From: Diogma glabrata
Lineage: Eukaryota; Arthropoda; Insecta; Diptera; Cylindrotomidae
NCBI GenBank assembly: GCA_963693315.1
Contig: OY856188.1
Span: 186,531,487-186,595,486, forward strand
DNA: 64,000 bases
Direction: 5' to 3'
Shown: one piece after another, positions 33,632-46,357 of the stretch
Layout: every line of letters starts with the position of its first letter
Numbering within the stretch: position 1 is the first letter of the stretch
Position numbers and translations under genes: made by a program
The notes under the pieces: model-generated
Told to the model about the DNA's origin: nothing
Database searches by the model: none
Seen by the model: only the letters and a program-made list of their open reading frames with translations

Positions 33632-36600
33632 TTAAGTGTCTATAATATCATCGAATTTAATTTCGTCCAAAATTTCATTTTCAATAGAAAGAATGGATAA
33701 ATCGTTCAAACGATCATTACTCATAGTATAACGCAAATAACTTTTGATTAACCTCAGTTTTGAAATTGATCGTTCGCCTATAACATAATCGACAAACATG
33801 CATAAAAACATTCGTAATAAAATATCGATATTCGGAAAAGTGGTGGAAAGATATTATTGAACATTGTTTTGTACATCGATTCATAATTTAAATTATCAAA
33901 TGTGAAATAATTTTTGGCAAATTGACATTCGTCATTTAAATTGATTTGCATTGAGATCTTTTGGGTATTTTGCGGTTATTGTTCTGCAAGAATTAGCAAT
34001 CTCTTCATCACTCATTAAATTTAGATGTATCAAAAACGAGTACTATCTAGATCTTCATAATCTTTAGCACGCTCTCTCAGATTGAAAAGAAAAACCTTTA
34101 TAATTGGCTTGAACAACGATTTTTCAAGGTGGTCTTTTTGTTCCTCTTTACAAAGTGTTTGTGACGTTGAGCAAGTTTGAATTTTATTTGCGGTTTGAAT
34201 ATTAGATGAAACAGAATTTAAAAGCTGACAGGCATCATCAAAAATTTTGTTGTAATCTTTATTTTCCAAATCTGTTACTATTAAATCAAACAGTTTTTTG
34301 TCACCGAGACAGTTAAATTAGATTTTTGTAATGCTCGATTCACAAAATTAAACTTGGTTAGTACACTTTTTCAGAGGACAAGCATCAAAATATTTTTGAA
34401 TTGACATAGTTTTTTTATCAAACCTGTTACCACCGCTTTGTTATCATCACTGAAGCTTTCCTCATGTAGGAAAGATTTTAAAACATGCAACACTTTTAAA
34501 TAACAAGAATGCAAAACGTGAACTGATTCGTATCTAGCTGACCATCTCGTTCCAGTTGCTCTCTTTAACATGTATTCGCTATTTTCGGTTAATTGTTCTT
34601 GCAATCGATTCCATCGAAAAGGGGAATATACGAAAAATCCATAAAGTTTTTCAACCATATCAAAAAACTTAGTTGCAGCAGTATTGCCAGAAACACTATT
34701 TTTACCGACTAAATTTAATGAATGAGCAGAGCAAGGGACAAAAATTGCTGTTTCATTTGTTTGACGAACCAATCTTTGTAGGCCACCATAAATACCTGCC
34801 ATATTGTAAGCGTTGTCATATGACTGGCCTCTACAATTATCAATGTTTATTTCGTTTTCAATGTGGAATTTCATAATGATGTCAAAAAGATGTCAATTCG
34901 ATGTATGACCTTCGATTTCAATAAATGAAATAAATCGTTCACAAATGGTACTACTTTTAACATATCGAACACAAAAAGACAACTGGTCTGTATGGCTCAC
35001 ATCCTGAGTACAGATGTAAAGGTAATATTACCCATGGTAAAATTACCGATAAAATTGGTAATATTACGTAATATTACTTAGGCTTGGTAAAATTGGTAAA
35101 ATTGCAATAAAATTTTATTAACCTTTATTTTATAAAAATCAAAGTTGGCGATTTTTTTGTGGAATAATAGAATATTTATTACAACAACAAGAATATTTAT
35201 CACAACAAGATGCCTCTGAAAACCTTGATCTTAGTCCAAAATGCATCTGAGGTATAGAACACATTTTTAAACAGCTGTAGATTGAGGCCATCCAAGGTTA
35301 TTGATTCCAGCAAATCATTTCATTTCAGATGACATGCAGTTCGGTTCAGCAGTCTTTGTGCAGTACCCACTAGCGAGCAATTGATACGAATAAAAGAGTA
35401 AATCTTATGGATTTTATCGGTACACTGCGGTGAACTGTTTTTTAATTGCAGTACGTGGTGTGACAAATCAAGTGAATTAAAAACATTCTGTTGGAAAAAC
35501 AAAATGCTTCATTGGCTCTATAGCAGTTGCGGTAAAGTCGGATTTCTATATTATTTCTTCGCTTTGAATGTTAGATTGAATAATTTTGTGAAGTTCGTAG
35601 ATGTCTTTATTGTTGGCCGTCAGTATAGTTCGTTTTCTCACAAATCGTGATTCTTATATAGTAAGTTAGAATATTTGGAAATAATTTGAAAGTAATTTGG
35701 TTCGCGTTGCAATTTTACTTTAAACGAAGCAGCAACAGCAACAGATCGATAGAATTCTCAAACGGTTAAGAACACACAACGCAACGAAACGAAACATTAT
35801 CAGCCCTTCATTGTAAATTTTTGTTTCGAGTTTGAGATAAAAAATTTTTTTTGCCATTTGCCTTTTATATTTTATCCCATGAATGAAACAATGCACGAAT
35901 TAGATTTTGATTGTTGCCCGCGTAATTAGTGTATCTATCCTATCGTCGGTTGTGGCATATGTGGAGTGACACGTCACACGTTTACTGCCGTTGACAATTA
36001 TCAATGCTGAAAAAACGTTGAACCGGGTTCATTTTCCAACCACATGCGATAAAAGTGACATCTATCTAGATTGGGATGCATCGCATATAGTTTGAACATA
36101 TATTAAGTTTCAATGGATATGCTTGGTTTTCTGTAGACTTACTTTTTGAATTTGTGCCGTTCAAATATTTTTATATTTTCATTCCATGTGTAATATTAAT
36201 ACGTAAACCATTTTCGAATATAGTATTGTCCTTACAAACGCATAACAGTGAGGAAAGCAGTAATCGTTGTAGCCAGTTGGTCCAGGATTTGTTCCATTTT
36301 AGCAGATATGCAAAAAACGTGTTGTCCGTTTTCCAGATGTACTGCTGAGTATAAACAACAGCCGATTTTCGTATATTTAACTCCATAAAAGTATATTAGA
36401 TTTGCATCTAATGTTTTTATAAACTATGAAAATGATTGTGATATGGTCGTACATTTTGAATTAATTAAAAATGCAACCATAATTTAATTTTGGATCCAGT
36501 TTTATATTTTACCTATTTTACCAATTTTACCAATTTTACCAATCTTACCGGTAATTTTACCGTAAAATTACCATAAAAATATTTTACCGGTAAATTTACA

Positions 36601-37268
36601 TCTGTAATCCTGAGTGGAATCGACGCTGAACGAATAATATCGAGACTCTATAATTTCCGAAACAATGTGATTTTTAACATGTTTTGCCATGATAGGGATG
36701 AATTCTTCACAAATTGTGCTTGAAAGGTACGATGCTTTTCCTAAAAATATTCCGAATAATAAAAAAAAATCATTTGTCAATGTTACATGAAAAGAGTGTA
36801 CCTTTTCCTTTATTGCCAAAACGAGAAATACGTTCTTGTAAAAAGGGATCAAATTTAGCCAATAATCCAAGAGATCCAAGAAAGTTTCCATTGTGTTTTG
36901 ATCCTAAAATTTCATCGTGACCACGAAAAGCAAGTCCTCGTGATGCAATTTTAGTTGTATTATTAAAAGATTTCTCGAAAGTAAGTTCATTTTTGATACG
37001 CATTTTATAAGTAAAATCATTGGTCATGTGATACTTAGACTCTTCATGCTTCGAAATGTGATGAATTATTCCAATTATTGGATCTTTTTAATGAAAATGC
37101 TTGCGATTTTCCATTCAAATCACCAAATAAACGGCATACAAAACAAAAAACTGCTTTGGCTGACGGTGAATAGATTAGCCAATCTCGTTTAATTTTTGTT
37201 GCATTTGTGAGTTTTCTATAAAAATGAAACTCAGTGAATTTTCGACCATATTTTCCAGCATTTTTCAT
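33632..37268 (-). pseudogene. hAT transposase (TTF zinc finger, DUF4371, hATC), broken
   Basis: Pieces read on the minus strand. 37268-37044 has a TTF-type zinc finger (RDWLIYSPS, FCFVCRLF). 37027-36607 has the first half of DUF4371 (FLGSLGLLAKFDPFL, SSTICEEFIP, YYSFSVDST). 35000-34371 has the middle of the catalytic region (NCRGQSYDNAYNMAG, TRWSARYE). 34321-34030 is a linker. About 33850-33632 has the dimerisation domain (GERSISKLRLIKSYLRY, LNDLSILSIE), then a stop. Frameshifts separate several pieces, and the 1598-bp element interrupts the DUF4371 domain between 36607 and 35008. This is the ZMYM1-like hAT type common in insect genomes. The protein would cut and paste the 27056-39380 element, but this copy is dead. 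Confidence 0.85.
35009..36606. mobile_element. 1598-bp hAT-like element with 12-bp TIRs and 8-bp target duplication
   Basis: The termini are perfect inverted repeats TACAGATGTAAA...TTTACATCTGTA. The flanks carry an exact 8-bp duplication ATCCTGAG (35001-35008 and 36607-36614) within the transposase it interrupts. Both ends are rich in GGTAA(A/T)(A/T)TTACC-like and ACCAATTTTACC motifs, resembling transposase-binding subterminal repeats. The interior has short frames on both strands without a domain I recognise, so it is probably non-autonomous. Confidence 0.9.
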
Positions 37269-37511
37269 TGCATCTATATTTTGACACGCAAAGGCACCTA
37301 AGAAACGAATTGTATAATAGTACTTTATTGGTGAGATGTTTAATGAACTAGTTTATTTTCGATCAAAAGTTTACAATGCGAGCGAGCAATGAGCATTGCA
37401 AATTTGTGAGAAAATAAAATTCATTAAACACGAAAGCAATACGACGTTTTACTCTTCCGACAGAGAAGCATGTTTTAATTTAAAAATAAAATTCATTAAT
37501 AAAATAAATAA

Positions 37512-37596
37512 AACGAATAAAGAGGACACCTTTATAGTAAATGAGGACGGAGGACCTTCTTGCTCCAAAGGAGGACAGTCCTACCGAAAATAGGAC
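37512..37596 (-). repeat. fragment related to the 40.5-kb hAT element end
   Basis: In reverse complement this matches 40510-40600 of the hAT element at 40494-41433, around TCCTCCTTTGGAGCAAGAA. It is a partial, diverged copy lying upstream of the hAT transposase start. Confidence 0.7.
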
Positions 37597-38344
37597 ACAA
37601 AATAATCTATAGGCTGATCACTATACAAAACTAATCGATCAAATTAAGCATGAAGTGAAACTCGACCATAACATTGAGTTAATTGAGAATACAACAGGTG
37701 AGAAACTTGTACTTGTTGACAGCCTATGTTATGAAACATATACAGCTAAAAAAAATCATGTAAAACCCCGCCTTTATTGAAATGCAACTAATCGTCTAAA
37801 TTTCAAAGGAATCGGTCCAGTACTTAAGGAGATTACCTATTTTGAACAAACGAACATTTACATTTTTATTTATATAGAAGAAGATAGAAGATAGAAGAAG
37901 ATAGATAGAAGAATATTTATTGAAATTCTATTAAAAGTTTATTGCAACACTAATCTTTATAAAATTGTTTGTGTGTTTTTTTACTGAAAATAATAATTAA
38001 AATTATTCTTTTTACTAATTGAAATAAAATAAATCTGACTAAAGTCTAATTTAAATATTTTGTTTGTATTTATTTCAATAACTTTTCTAAAAAAAGTGTT
38101 TTAGTTATTCTATTTTCTAGAATATCGGTATTACACCGGTAACGTGAGAAACTTTGCCAGTATTGGCAAAACGGAAATTTTGGAAGCGCTACTCTCGATG
38201 TAAATATGTTATTGATTACTTTCATTTTGAAAAGTTATCGTTCAGCTGGGAACGGTAACGGTAACAGTATTGACATCGAGCCTAATTTCATAGAAATAAA
38301 AAAAAATAATCAACAATCTTTACAAACAATCTTTACAACAATCC
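37597..38344. other. hAT interior, no gene seen
   Basis: Non-coding AT-rich sequence within the 27056-39380 hAT. No open frame or domain was recognised. Confidence 0.5.
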
Positions 38345-38880
38345 TTACAACAATCGAATCAACGCTTGAAAACCGCCAATAATTCCGGCCATATTGTGTG
38401 CGTTGTCATATGAATGTCTCTGCAATTTTGTATGTCAGTTTTGTTTTCTTCTAGGAATTTTTAAACGATGCCAAAAAGATACTCTTATGTTTGACCCTCA
38501 ATTGGAATAAAAGTAACTAATCGTTCATTGATGTTATCATCTTTTACATATCGAATGCAAAAAGCCAATTAATCCGAATGAATTACATCCAGAGTGGAGT
38601 CAACACTAATCGAATAATAAACTGCGTCAATGACGTCGGCTGCAATACGATTTTTGATTTCTTGCCCCATGGTGGTAATAAATTCGTCACATATTGTGCT
38701 TGAGAGGTACGACGTTCTTCATAAAAATATTCCAATAACAATCACTTTTATCATTTCATTAAGTTTGCTTCAGATGTCGCATACCTTTTCCTTTGTTGCC
38801 AAATTTATCACTATGCTCTTTTAAGAAAGGTTCAAGAGCTCCAAGAAAGTTGCCAATGTGATTCGAGCCCAGAGTTTCAT
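38345..38880 (-). pseudogene. second DUF4371 hAT transposase fragment, decayed
   Basis: On the minus strand, frames encode SSTICDEFITTMGQEIKN, YYSISVDSTLDV, FCIRYVKDD and, after a frameshift, HSYDNAHNMAGIIGGFQA. These parallel the same blocks of the transposase at 34371-36891 but are clearly diverged from it, so this is a different copy. In-frame stops and a frameshift make it a pseudogene. It lies upstream of the first transposase, inside the same pair of hAT ends. Confidence 0.75.
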
Positions 38881-39329
38881 CACTTTCGAAAGTTCGGAAT
38901 TAAAACTTTTGTTTTTTATTTATTTTCTTTATAAATTATATATCTTTATTTGAAATATTTGAATAGATTATTGCTTTTAGATTGCAAAATAGAGAAATCG
39001 AAAATTTTATTTGGAATTATTTATTTGAGAATCTGAGAAAACAATGGAACCCATAGTTAAAAACTGCTGCAAGAGTATCGTTTGAACTAGAGAATCAATT
39101 CATGATCCACATTGTATATACTCTATTTCAGAGATTTTTTAAGGGTGTAATTGTTATCGTTTTTCGGAGTTCTGATTTCAGACATGTAGTTTTAAATCAT
39201 CAAAAAATCAGTTCTGTTTTTTAGTCATCAAAAATGAATTTTTGAAAATACTTTAATTTACTAGGGTTTTTTTCGAAGCTGATGACCGTTTTATTTAGTA
39301 ATCAATTTTGGAAAATGAGGATAAAAGGC
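38881..39329. other. hAT interior, no gene seen
   Basis: AT-rich non-coding sequence between the second transposase fragment and the right hAT end (39330-39380, with CACCAGGGCCCC also found near the left end). Confidence 0.5.
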
Positions 39330-39377
39330 CCCCAAAAATTTACCTGCACCAGGGCCCCCTGAACTCTTAATCTGCCA

Positions 39378-39706
<329 letters not shown>

Positions 39707-39906
39707 NNNNNNNNNNNNNNNNNNNNNNNNNNNNNNNNNNNNNNNNNNNNNNNNNNNNNNNNNNNNNNNNNNNNNNNNNNNNNNNNNNNNNNNNNNNNNN
39801 NNNNNNNNNNNNNNNNNNNNNNNNNNNNNNNNNNNNNNNNNNNNNNNNNNNNNNNNNNNNNNNNNNNNNNNNNNNNNNNNNNNNNNNNNNNNNNNNNNNN
39901 NNNNNN
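39707..39906. other. assembly gap, 200 N
   Basis: Exactly 200 ambiguous bases, a placeholder size. Sequence on either side may not be correctly spaced. Confidence 1.
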
Positions 39907-40493
39907 GATATAACATTCGATAAAAAGAGTCTGAATTGGCAAAGCTAGCTGACACCGAAATATATCCAAATGTTTTCATATAATTCAATAAAACATTTAT
40001 CAATACAAAACCATTTTGTTTCCATTTAGTTATACAAAAAATAAGTTTTAACTACCAGCCGAACACCCTGTGTAAACAAATTTGGACTTTAGTTTGTAAT
40101 GAATTCTTTAATAAAATTAAAATGTGAAGAGAAGTAATTCGATCGAGTAGTAAAAATATACAATTAGAAATATTCAATACGTGTATAATAGTGTTTAGAA
40201 GATGGTTACATTTACATATTACAATTACAAAAATAATTCTGTCGAATTAGTTCTTTATCTTCTTCGAAAAAATTTTTTTAAATTCCTTCCATTCAATTTA
40301 GGGAATGCAGAAAAATTGAAAACCATACTAAGAACTTATGTATGATGTTCCAATGCTAGGACTAATTGTAATAAAACATTTAAATAAACAAATGCTTGCA
40401 GAATATGTACCTAAGTTTGGTCGAAATCGCTCAACCATTGTAGTATAGCATAAATCCCTCACATATACATATAACTCGTCAGAGGATCTCTCC
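39907..40493. other. AT-rich DNA, no gene seen
   Basis: No open frame, RNA or repeat end was recognised between the gap and the next hAT element, apart from the target duplication ATCTCTCC at 40486-40493. Confidence 0.5.
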
Positions 40494-41433
40494 TAGGGTT
40501 GCCACGTGTCCTACTTTCGGTAGGACAGTCCTCCTTTGGAGCAAGAATGTCCTACGTCCCACTAACTACTTTACTATAAAAATGTCCTACTTTAGGCAAA
40601 CTGTAATACAATATCTTACACAGAATAAAATAGATTTTTTCCAACCTATTTCTCTCAAAAAACACGTTAGTAAAATAAGTAATCGTGATTGCACCTTTAC
40701 TTATATTACATTTGTAACCGATTATTTTATTTTATGTCGATAGTCGGAAGGTTAGTAACAATTAAGCAAACAATTTACATCGCTGTGACATATGTGAATA
40801 TCTTGGTTTATTGCACGATTTATTCGGGTGGTAAACCACCATTGTTTAAATAATTTTGAATTAAATCCACTGTTAAACCTCTGTTTTTTTAAATAACTTT
40901 TGTTACAAATTAGCTGTTCTTAGTATTATTAATAAAATAAAATGACTGAACGAATTTTGTTATAAAGTAAAACATTTGGCTACAGAAAGCTAACGATTTT
41001 GAAGAAAAAAGGTACAGAACTACTACAGGAACTACTACAGGAAAATACAAAACAGAACTATTTATGAGTAACTGGCTTACAATACAACATAAGTTTATTG
41101 ATTTTAATGAAAGCGCCAAAGAATCAGTAGACGGTATGTTTATGTGTATTTCTGAGTCCTCAAAAACTTTAAATTTAAGTTTTTGGAGTGTTACCGCATT
41201 GGAGGCTGATAACTTAAATGCGAATTTGCCATTATTCATTATAAATAAATCAATTAGCATTACAGAAATAAAGCCTATACGTTCATGCTTAAACCAAACC
41301 GAAACCTAATTTTTTTAAAAAAATTTATTTTATAACTGAAAAATTAAGTGGCACAAATCCAACGAGTTTTTTTGTTTTAAGACCGTAGGTTTAGTGTGTC
41401 CTACTTTGAAACTTTTAAACCGTGGCAACCCTG
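40494..41433. mobile_element. 940-bp hAT element with 8-bp target duplication
   Basis: The left end is TAGGGTTGCCACG and the right end in reverse complement is CAGGGTTGCCACG. The 8-bp duplication ATCTCTCC is exact at 40486-40493 and 41434-41441. The interior has an 81-codon plus-strand frame at 41064-41309 overlapped by a 116-codon minus-strand frame at 40910-41260. Neither shows a transposase domain, so it is likely non-autonomous. A related fragment is at 37512-37596. Confidence 0.9.
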
Positions 41434-41639
41434 ATCTCTCCTCTCCTTTATGTTTAGAAATATAGTGCAGGAAATTATAAACCGAATTGACACTGTTATT
41501 ATTACCGAATTGACACTGTCTAAATAATTGGAAAAGAATAGTTCAAGAATCTAACATGAATAATATTCGATGCTGTCCATGCAGTAAATAGCTTAATGCT
41601 TTCCTTGAAAATTTTCTTTCTAAATTGAATGTGAGGGCT

Positions 41640-41688
41640 TTAGAGTTTATACCGTTTGAGGCCCACACTTAAATTGATCCGCCACTGC
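41640..41688. repeat. isolated hAT end
   Basis: Ends GATCCGCCACTG; the reverse complement CAGTGGCGGATC matches the first 11 bases of the 27056-39380 hAT terminus. The inner sequence has a shared GGCC-rich flavour but is diverged. I could not find the partner end. Confidence 0.55.
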
Positions 41689-44600
41689 CAGTAAACGTTT
41701 ATTTAAAGAAACAAACGAACATGTGTGGGCATAGTTTTCGTTTCTTTTGTTTTTCAAAAAGATTTCGACTTCAAAGTTTTAAGTTCCGATTTTGACTCAA
41801 TTCTAATGATAGTGCGGTGAAGGGATGTCATTACTTTAATTTCAATATATGCACAATTGCACACATATATACTATTTACGATTTATATTATATTATTTAT
41901 ATATTTACGAATAGTAATTTATTTACATATAATTTACTAACTTCAGCTTTCTTCATCTTTCAACCATGTTAGATTGTACAATAAATTGTTTTTCTTTTCG
42001 TTTTTTATTTTTGTTAAAAAAAATAAATTTCTTAGTAAGTGAATTTGGTTGTTTTTTTTTCATCAAATCTCAGAGATGAATTTTAAAAGATTTTATAATT
42101 ACAGAGAGTGATAAATGGTAGCACGTGTAATGTTATTTGTACTCCTACTACAGCTAATATTTCCATAAAATTGTAAAAATCAAAGCAAAGAAACTGTTTC
42201 TAAAACATATTTAATTAAATCAACATAAATATTAAAACAATTCCTAGTACAGTTCTGTTTATTTTGACATCTGTTGCATTACTAACCCAAAAGGGATTTT
42301 AGAAAAATCTATTGTATAGTGAAAAAAATTAACAGGTTCATAAAGTTACAAAAACATGTGGAAACAATATCGTACCTGCAGCTAGCTTTACCATTTTTTG
42401 TGTATATTTTTTATCTGTGTTATTTTTTAATATGTTAGCTAGACAGTATAAAAAAATATAATTTGATGATTATAATTAAAATGATTACGAGATTAAATTC
42501 GTTAAACATTATGAAATACGCGTAAAAAGGAATTTGATACTTAAATAATGAGAAATAAGTTGGTATTGAAAATTTAAATTAAAGGCGTTCAGTTTATTTG
42601 CTTTGGTTAACCGTTTAGTTTCTGACTACATATTAAAACGAATATGCATAATATAATTTTTCAACAGTGGTATGCGCTATAAAAACAAGCCTACACAGAA
42701 ATTTTTTTAATTGGATTTTGTCAATTTGATACTGCAAATGTGTATATTTGCAGTTTGTTGCACAAAACGCCAGCAGGTGAAGAGTCATAAAACTAGAAAA
42801 ATATGACTTCCCATTACTTATTTATGTTTATTTACTATTTTCACTATATTTTTGTTTGATTGAAAGACATTTATTTTACCATTTTCTTGCTTCAATACAC
42901 TGTTTTTGTTATATATATTATAAATTAAATGAAAATCTATAAAAGAATGATGACGAGAATTTGCCACGGGTTTTTGAAACCTGCATACATTTTTAGGGCA
43001 ACAAGCGAGATACTTTTTTACTGGTCGGTCAATATCTAATAAAAAAGTTGCTTCCAAAATCATATTATATCATTCGCAAATCGCAGCACGTGCTCTAAAA
43101 GCACTAGTCTGAACCTAGACTATTTACCAGTCTGTAACCTTAGCGTAGCTTTTAGTGACATTTGGTTGATTTGCTTAAATAAAATGATCACCAATCATAT
43201 ATTACTGTTTTATTTTGCTTGGTTATTAATAGAAAAAGATGTATTTGCTTTAATTTTAATTAGATAAATTAAAACCCAACGTTTCGAACATTTTCCATTT
43301 TCATTTTTAAGGAATTTATAGAAAAACCGTTGGGTCTCAATAAATTAAATTAAAACATTGGCTGAGTAGAGTACCTACATATAAATAATAAATAATTTTT
43401 TTTGTTTCCAATCATACTGTAATATTAAAAGTTTTTCGCTACGGATACTGATGTGAATATTGGTTTTAATATATTAAACGAACATTTAATATTCGCAACA
43501 CTTATGTATTCGAGTTTTTAAATTATCTATTCTACAATATATTATGCAATTGGATTTAAACAGCGAAGCATAATTCTCATTCTGCTGCCGATTTTGGACT
43601 ATCGAAACAAGCACGTGTTAATATTAATATAAGCTAATCGTGTATGTTTAGTACACTAACATTAAACTTTATAAATAAATTCAAATTGTCTACTTTAAGG
43701 CTTCAACTAGTCTCTTCGGACTTACGCGATCTGTAACGTTCGTATAGATATTTTCCAATACATTAGGCTATTCCGCACATCATCATTTTAGACGGGGTCT
43801 AACTTTAGGGCGGGTCATAGTTTTTCTTTATTGGACCAAAGGTTAAACCTAAAATTTTACGTTAAAAAATCGAAAATGCATTTTCTTATAGTTGTAGACT
43901 TTCTGAAATTGAAAGTTAATAAACTCTTGACATTTATAAAATATACAGAGTTTATGGTCAACCATTTAACCCATTCGACCAGCGACGAGATAAAAATTGG
44001 TTTTTGGACGATCGACTTAACATCACAATTATTTTTAATTTCATTTTAGTGTCATTTTTTGTCTTATTTTATTTATTCTACGAACACGTTTTACCGTTCT
44101 AATTAAAGTCTCATTGGAATCATGAATGAGAAGTATTACATTTACTTTATGAACTTACTCATTTTTAAGTAACAGTTCGTGAAGGTTTTGTTCTGCTTAC
44201 ATCTGAATTGTTTTGCAACAATTAACATCTTATTTGTAGAAAAATCGTCAACATATATTTAAGTTCTTAAATTTAGAATTTCTTTTCCATTTTGCCGTAA
44301 ACCTAAATTTTTTAGGTATTTCAAGCCTATTTTAGATGTCAATGATTTTTTATAGCATACAGACAGTGCCTGTAAATTCTGTAATGTGAAATTTTCTTGC
44401 GGATGTATCAGCCATTTAAAGAAAATTACAGACCAATCGCCAATGCGTTCTGAGTTCTTTGAATTTTGCAACTCATCAATCAAAAACATCAACTTCTATA
44501 CTTTTTGGAAAAGAATGAGATAGATTTGACGCAGCTGGCAGCGCCCCTTAAAGATGTTCACAGTTTCTGAAACGCAAAGTTTCCATAATCTTGTTTCTGT

Positions 44601-45640
44601 TAACACAAAACCATTGCAGCTCGGCGAATATCATCTGATACTTATTTTCAACATTTATGACCCAAAAACTTCAATAGTCAGTCCTCATTATGTGTATTTG
44701 CAGTTCTAGGAGCTTGCAAATATGATAACGATGATTTGTTGGAGTACGATTCCCCCATCCAAATGGACCATCTGCTTTCTTTTATTGTTCACAAGGGAAA
44801 GATGACATGTTTGATGTACCTGTTGCACATATCATAAGTATCGTGGAAGCCCCCATCACTAAAGCATTTGGTCAAAAATATTATTTCTCGTCAAAAAACT
44901 TGAAAAAAACTCAACAAGATTTTATCTGTAAAGTCGTAAATAATAAGATAAAGACATAAAAACAAAAAATATGGTAACTGGAACACTACCTACAATTACC
45001 CTAAAACTCATACCAGCAACCATACTAAATCCCAACACAACCCCCGTATAAATAGTAGAAATATCCAAAGAAATTCGACACTAATTTTCAAGAATTCAAC
45101 TGAATTACCAGACATACCCGACAAGACGGACAATCCGGTTTGTAAACAGCTCCACAGACGACGTCTTAAATTATCCAATACACAATCACTATCCTAACGT
45201 AACGCGGTAGAAACGATATCACTTTCGCCAACGGTAGCTCGTTCACCCCTCCTCCTACGTCAGAACGACCTGAAAACATAGTGAGACCAGCCGATGGCCT
45301 CAAAACTAGCCATAGTTTTCAGAATTCGGGCAACTAATTAGAGCCGACTCAACGACCATGAGTCTAAACCCCACTATATCAGTTTTGCCTAGGTCATATT
45401 CAAATAATAACTATTTTCTCAACTATAAAATCGTAACGAAACAAAAACTATAGCTCTCCAATTTTAGGCATATCAGCAGACGTCATAGACAAGCCAATTA
45501 CTTAGTGATATATGTAGCGAAAATTTCCATAATAAAAAAAGATAGCTTAACTAAAAACTAAAATTAATTGAACCAAAAATATAATGTTATAGCGGTATTA
45601 ACGGCGTGGAACAATGTACACTTGTGACTTGGCACAACTT
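41689..45640. other. non-coding DNA, no supported gene
   Basis: About 4 kb with frames of 72-81 codons lacking domains. A short inverted repeat (ACCCAACG/CGTTGGGT, about 43277-43336) is present. The part from about 44960 on is GC-richer and may be a decayed LTR-retrotransposon gag/leader, judging only from the protease-like piece that follows. Confidence 0.45.
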
Positions 45641-45659
45641 CCCAAACTTATAAACAATA

Positions 45660-45768
45660 TGTCCCATACGTTTAACGTGGTGGAATTTATACAAAATCTG
45701 AATACGGACGGCATACTGGGACAAGATTTCTTAGCAGACAAAACCGACATATACTGTTTATCTATTTA
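45660..45768 (+). pseudogene. possible Gypsy protease remnant
   Basis: A frame of about 36 codons starting at an ATG contains NTDGILGQDFL before a stop. DGILGxDFL is typical of the C-terminal part of Gypsy-type aspartic proteases. The upstream DTG/DSG motif is not visible. Low confidence because it rests on one short motif. Confidence 0.35.
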
Positions 45769-45961
45769 ATTGCTTAAAAGTACTAATTAGCTAGGAAAAT
45801 TTCATTTGTGAACTATTCGTGCAGCAAAGATTAGGAGATACAAATTACATAGAAGATGTAGTTTCTCCTTCCGAAAATGTTGGTGTTGCGATTTATAAAC
45901 TTCTGAACCGAGAGATTCTTCAAAACCAACTGGAAATTATTCTATACCTACATTCTACGGT

Positions 45962-46357
45962 ATGACATATGGTAATTTCACTTCATACTATCATCATTCA
46001 TTTCCTAACACCAAATCTCAAGTGCATCAAGCTCAGCAATCATTTCATCAAAATGGTGATTATCCTCCTCATTCGAATAGATCGAATTCCAACAACTCTA
46101 ATCAACAGCTTGCCGGTGAATCTCAGAATAGTTCTGTAGGCAATACTTCAAATAATATTCAACACACCTTTAATTTTGATGCAATTTCTCATGTCTAGAA
46201 CACCAAATTTTGCAAATATTAATTTAAATGTTGATTCTAATCTGCCTGGATCTTCCCAATTTAACTACACATCTTCAACTACAACTTACGCTACTTCACA
46301 AAGTATGACCAACACTACTATACCTTCTCAACTAATATTACTAAATAATAATATAAA
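45962..46357 (+). pseudogene. Ser/Asn/Gln-rich reading frame of unknown origin
   Basis: A frame starting at 45962 and, after a frameshift near 46180-46195, continuing in the next frame encodes a low-complexity protein. It is rich in Ser, Asn, Gln and Thr, with a Tyr/His-rich start (TSYYHHSFPN). Composition resembles transcription-factor linkers or element ORF1 proteins, but I recognise no domain. It runs directly into the reverse-transcriptase linker of the non-LTR element, so it is either that element's own upstream region or older DNA into which a 5'-truncated copy inserted. Confidence 0.35.

Larger units (their letters stand above)
27056..39380 (-). mobile_element. hAT transposon (DUF4371 type), composite, with nested insertions
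   Basis: Terminal inverted repeats are CAGTGGCGGATTA at 27056 and, in reverse complement from 39380, CAGTGGCAGATTA. The flanks are ATATATAT on both sides, compatible with an 8-bp target duplication in the TA array. It carries a broken transposase on the minus strand (37268 to 33632). It has received Gypsy copy B (27167-33591, ATAT duplicated) and a 1598-bp hAT-like element (35009-36606). Without these it is about 4.3 kb. A second, diverged transposase fragment at 38345-38880 and a piece related to the 40.5-kb element make it mosaic. Confidence 0.8.
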
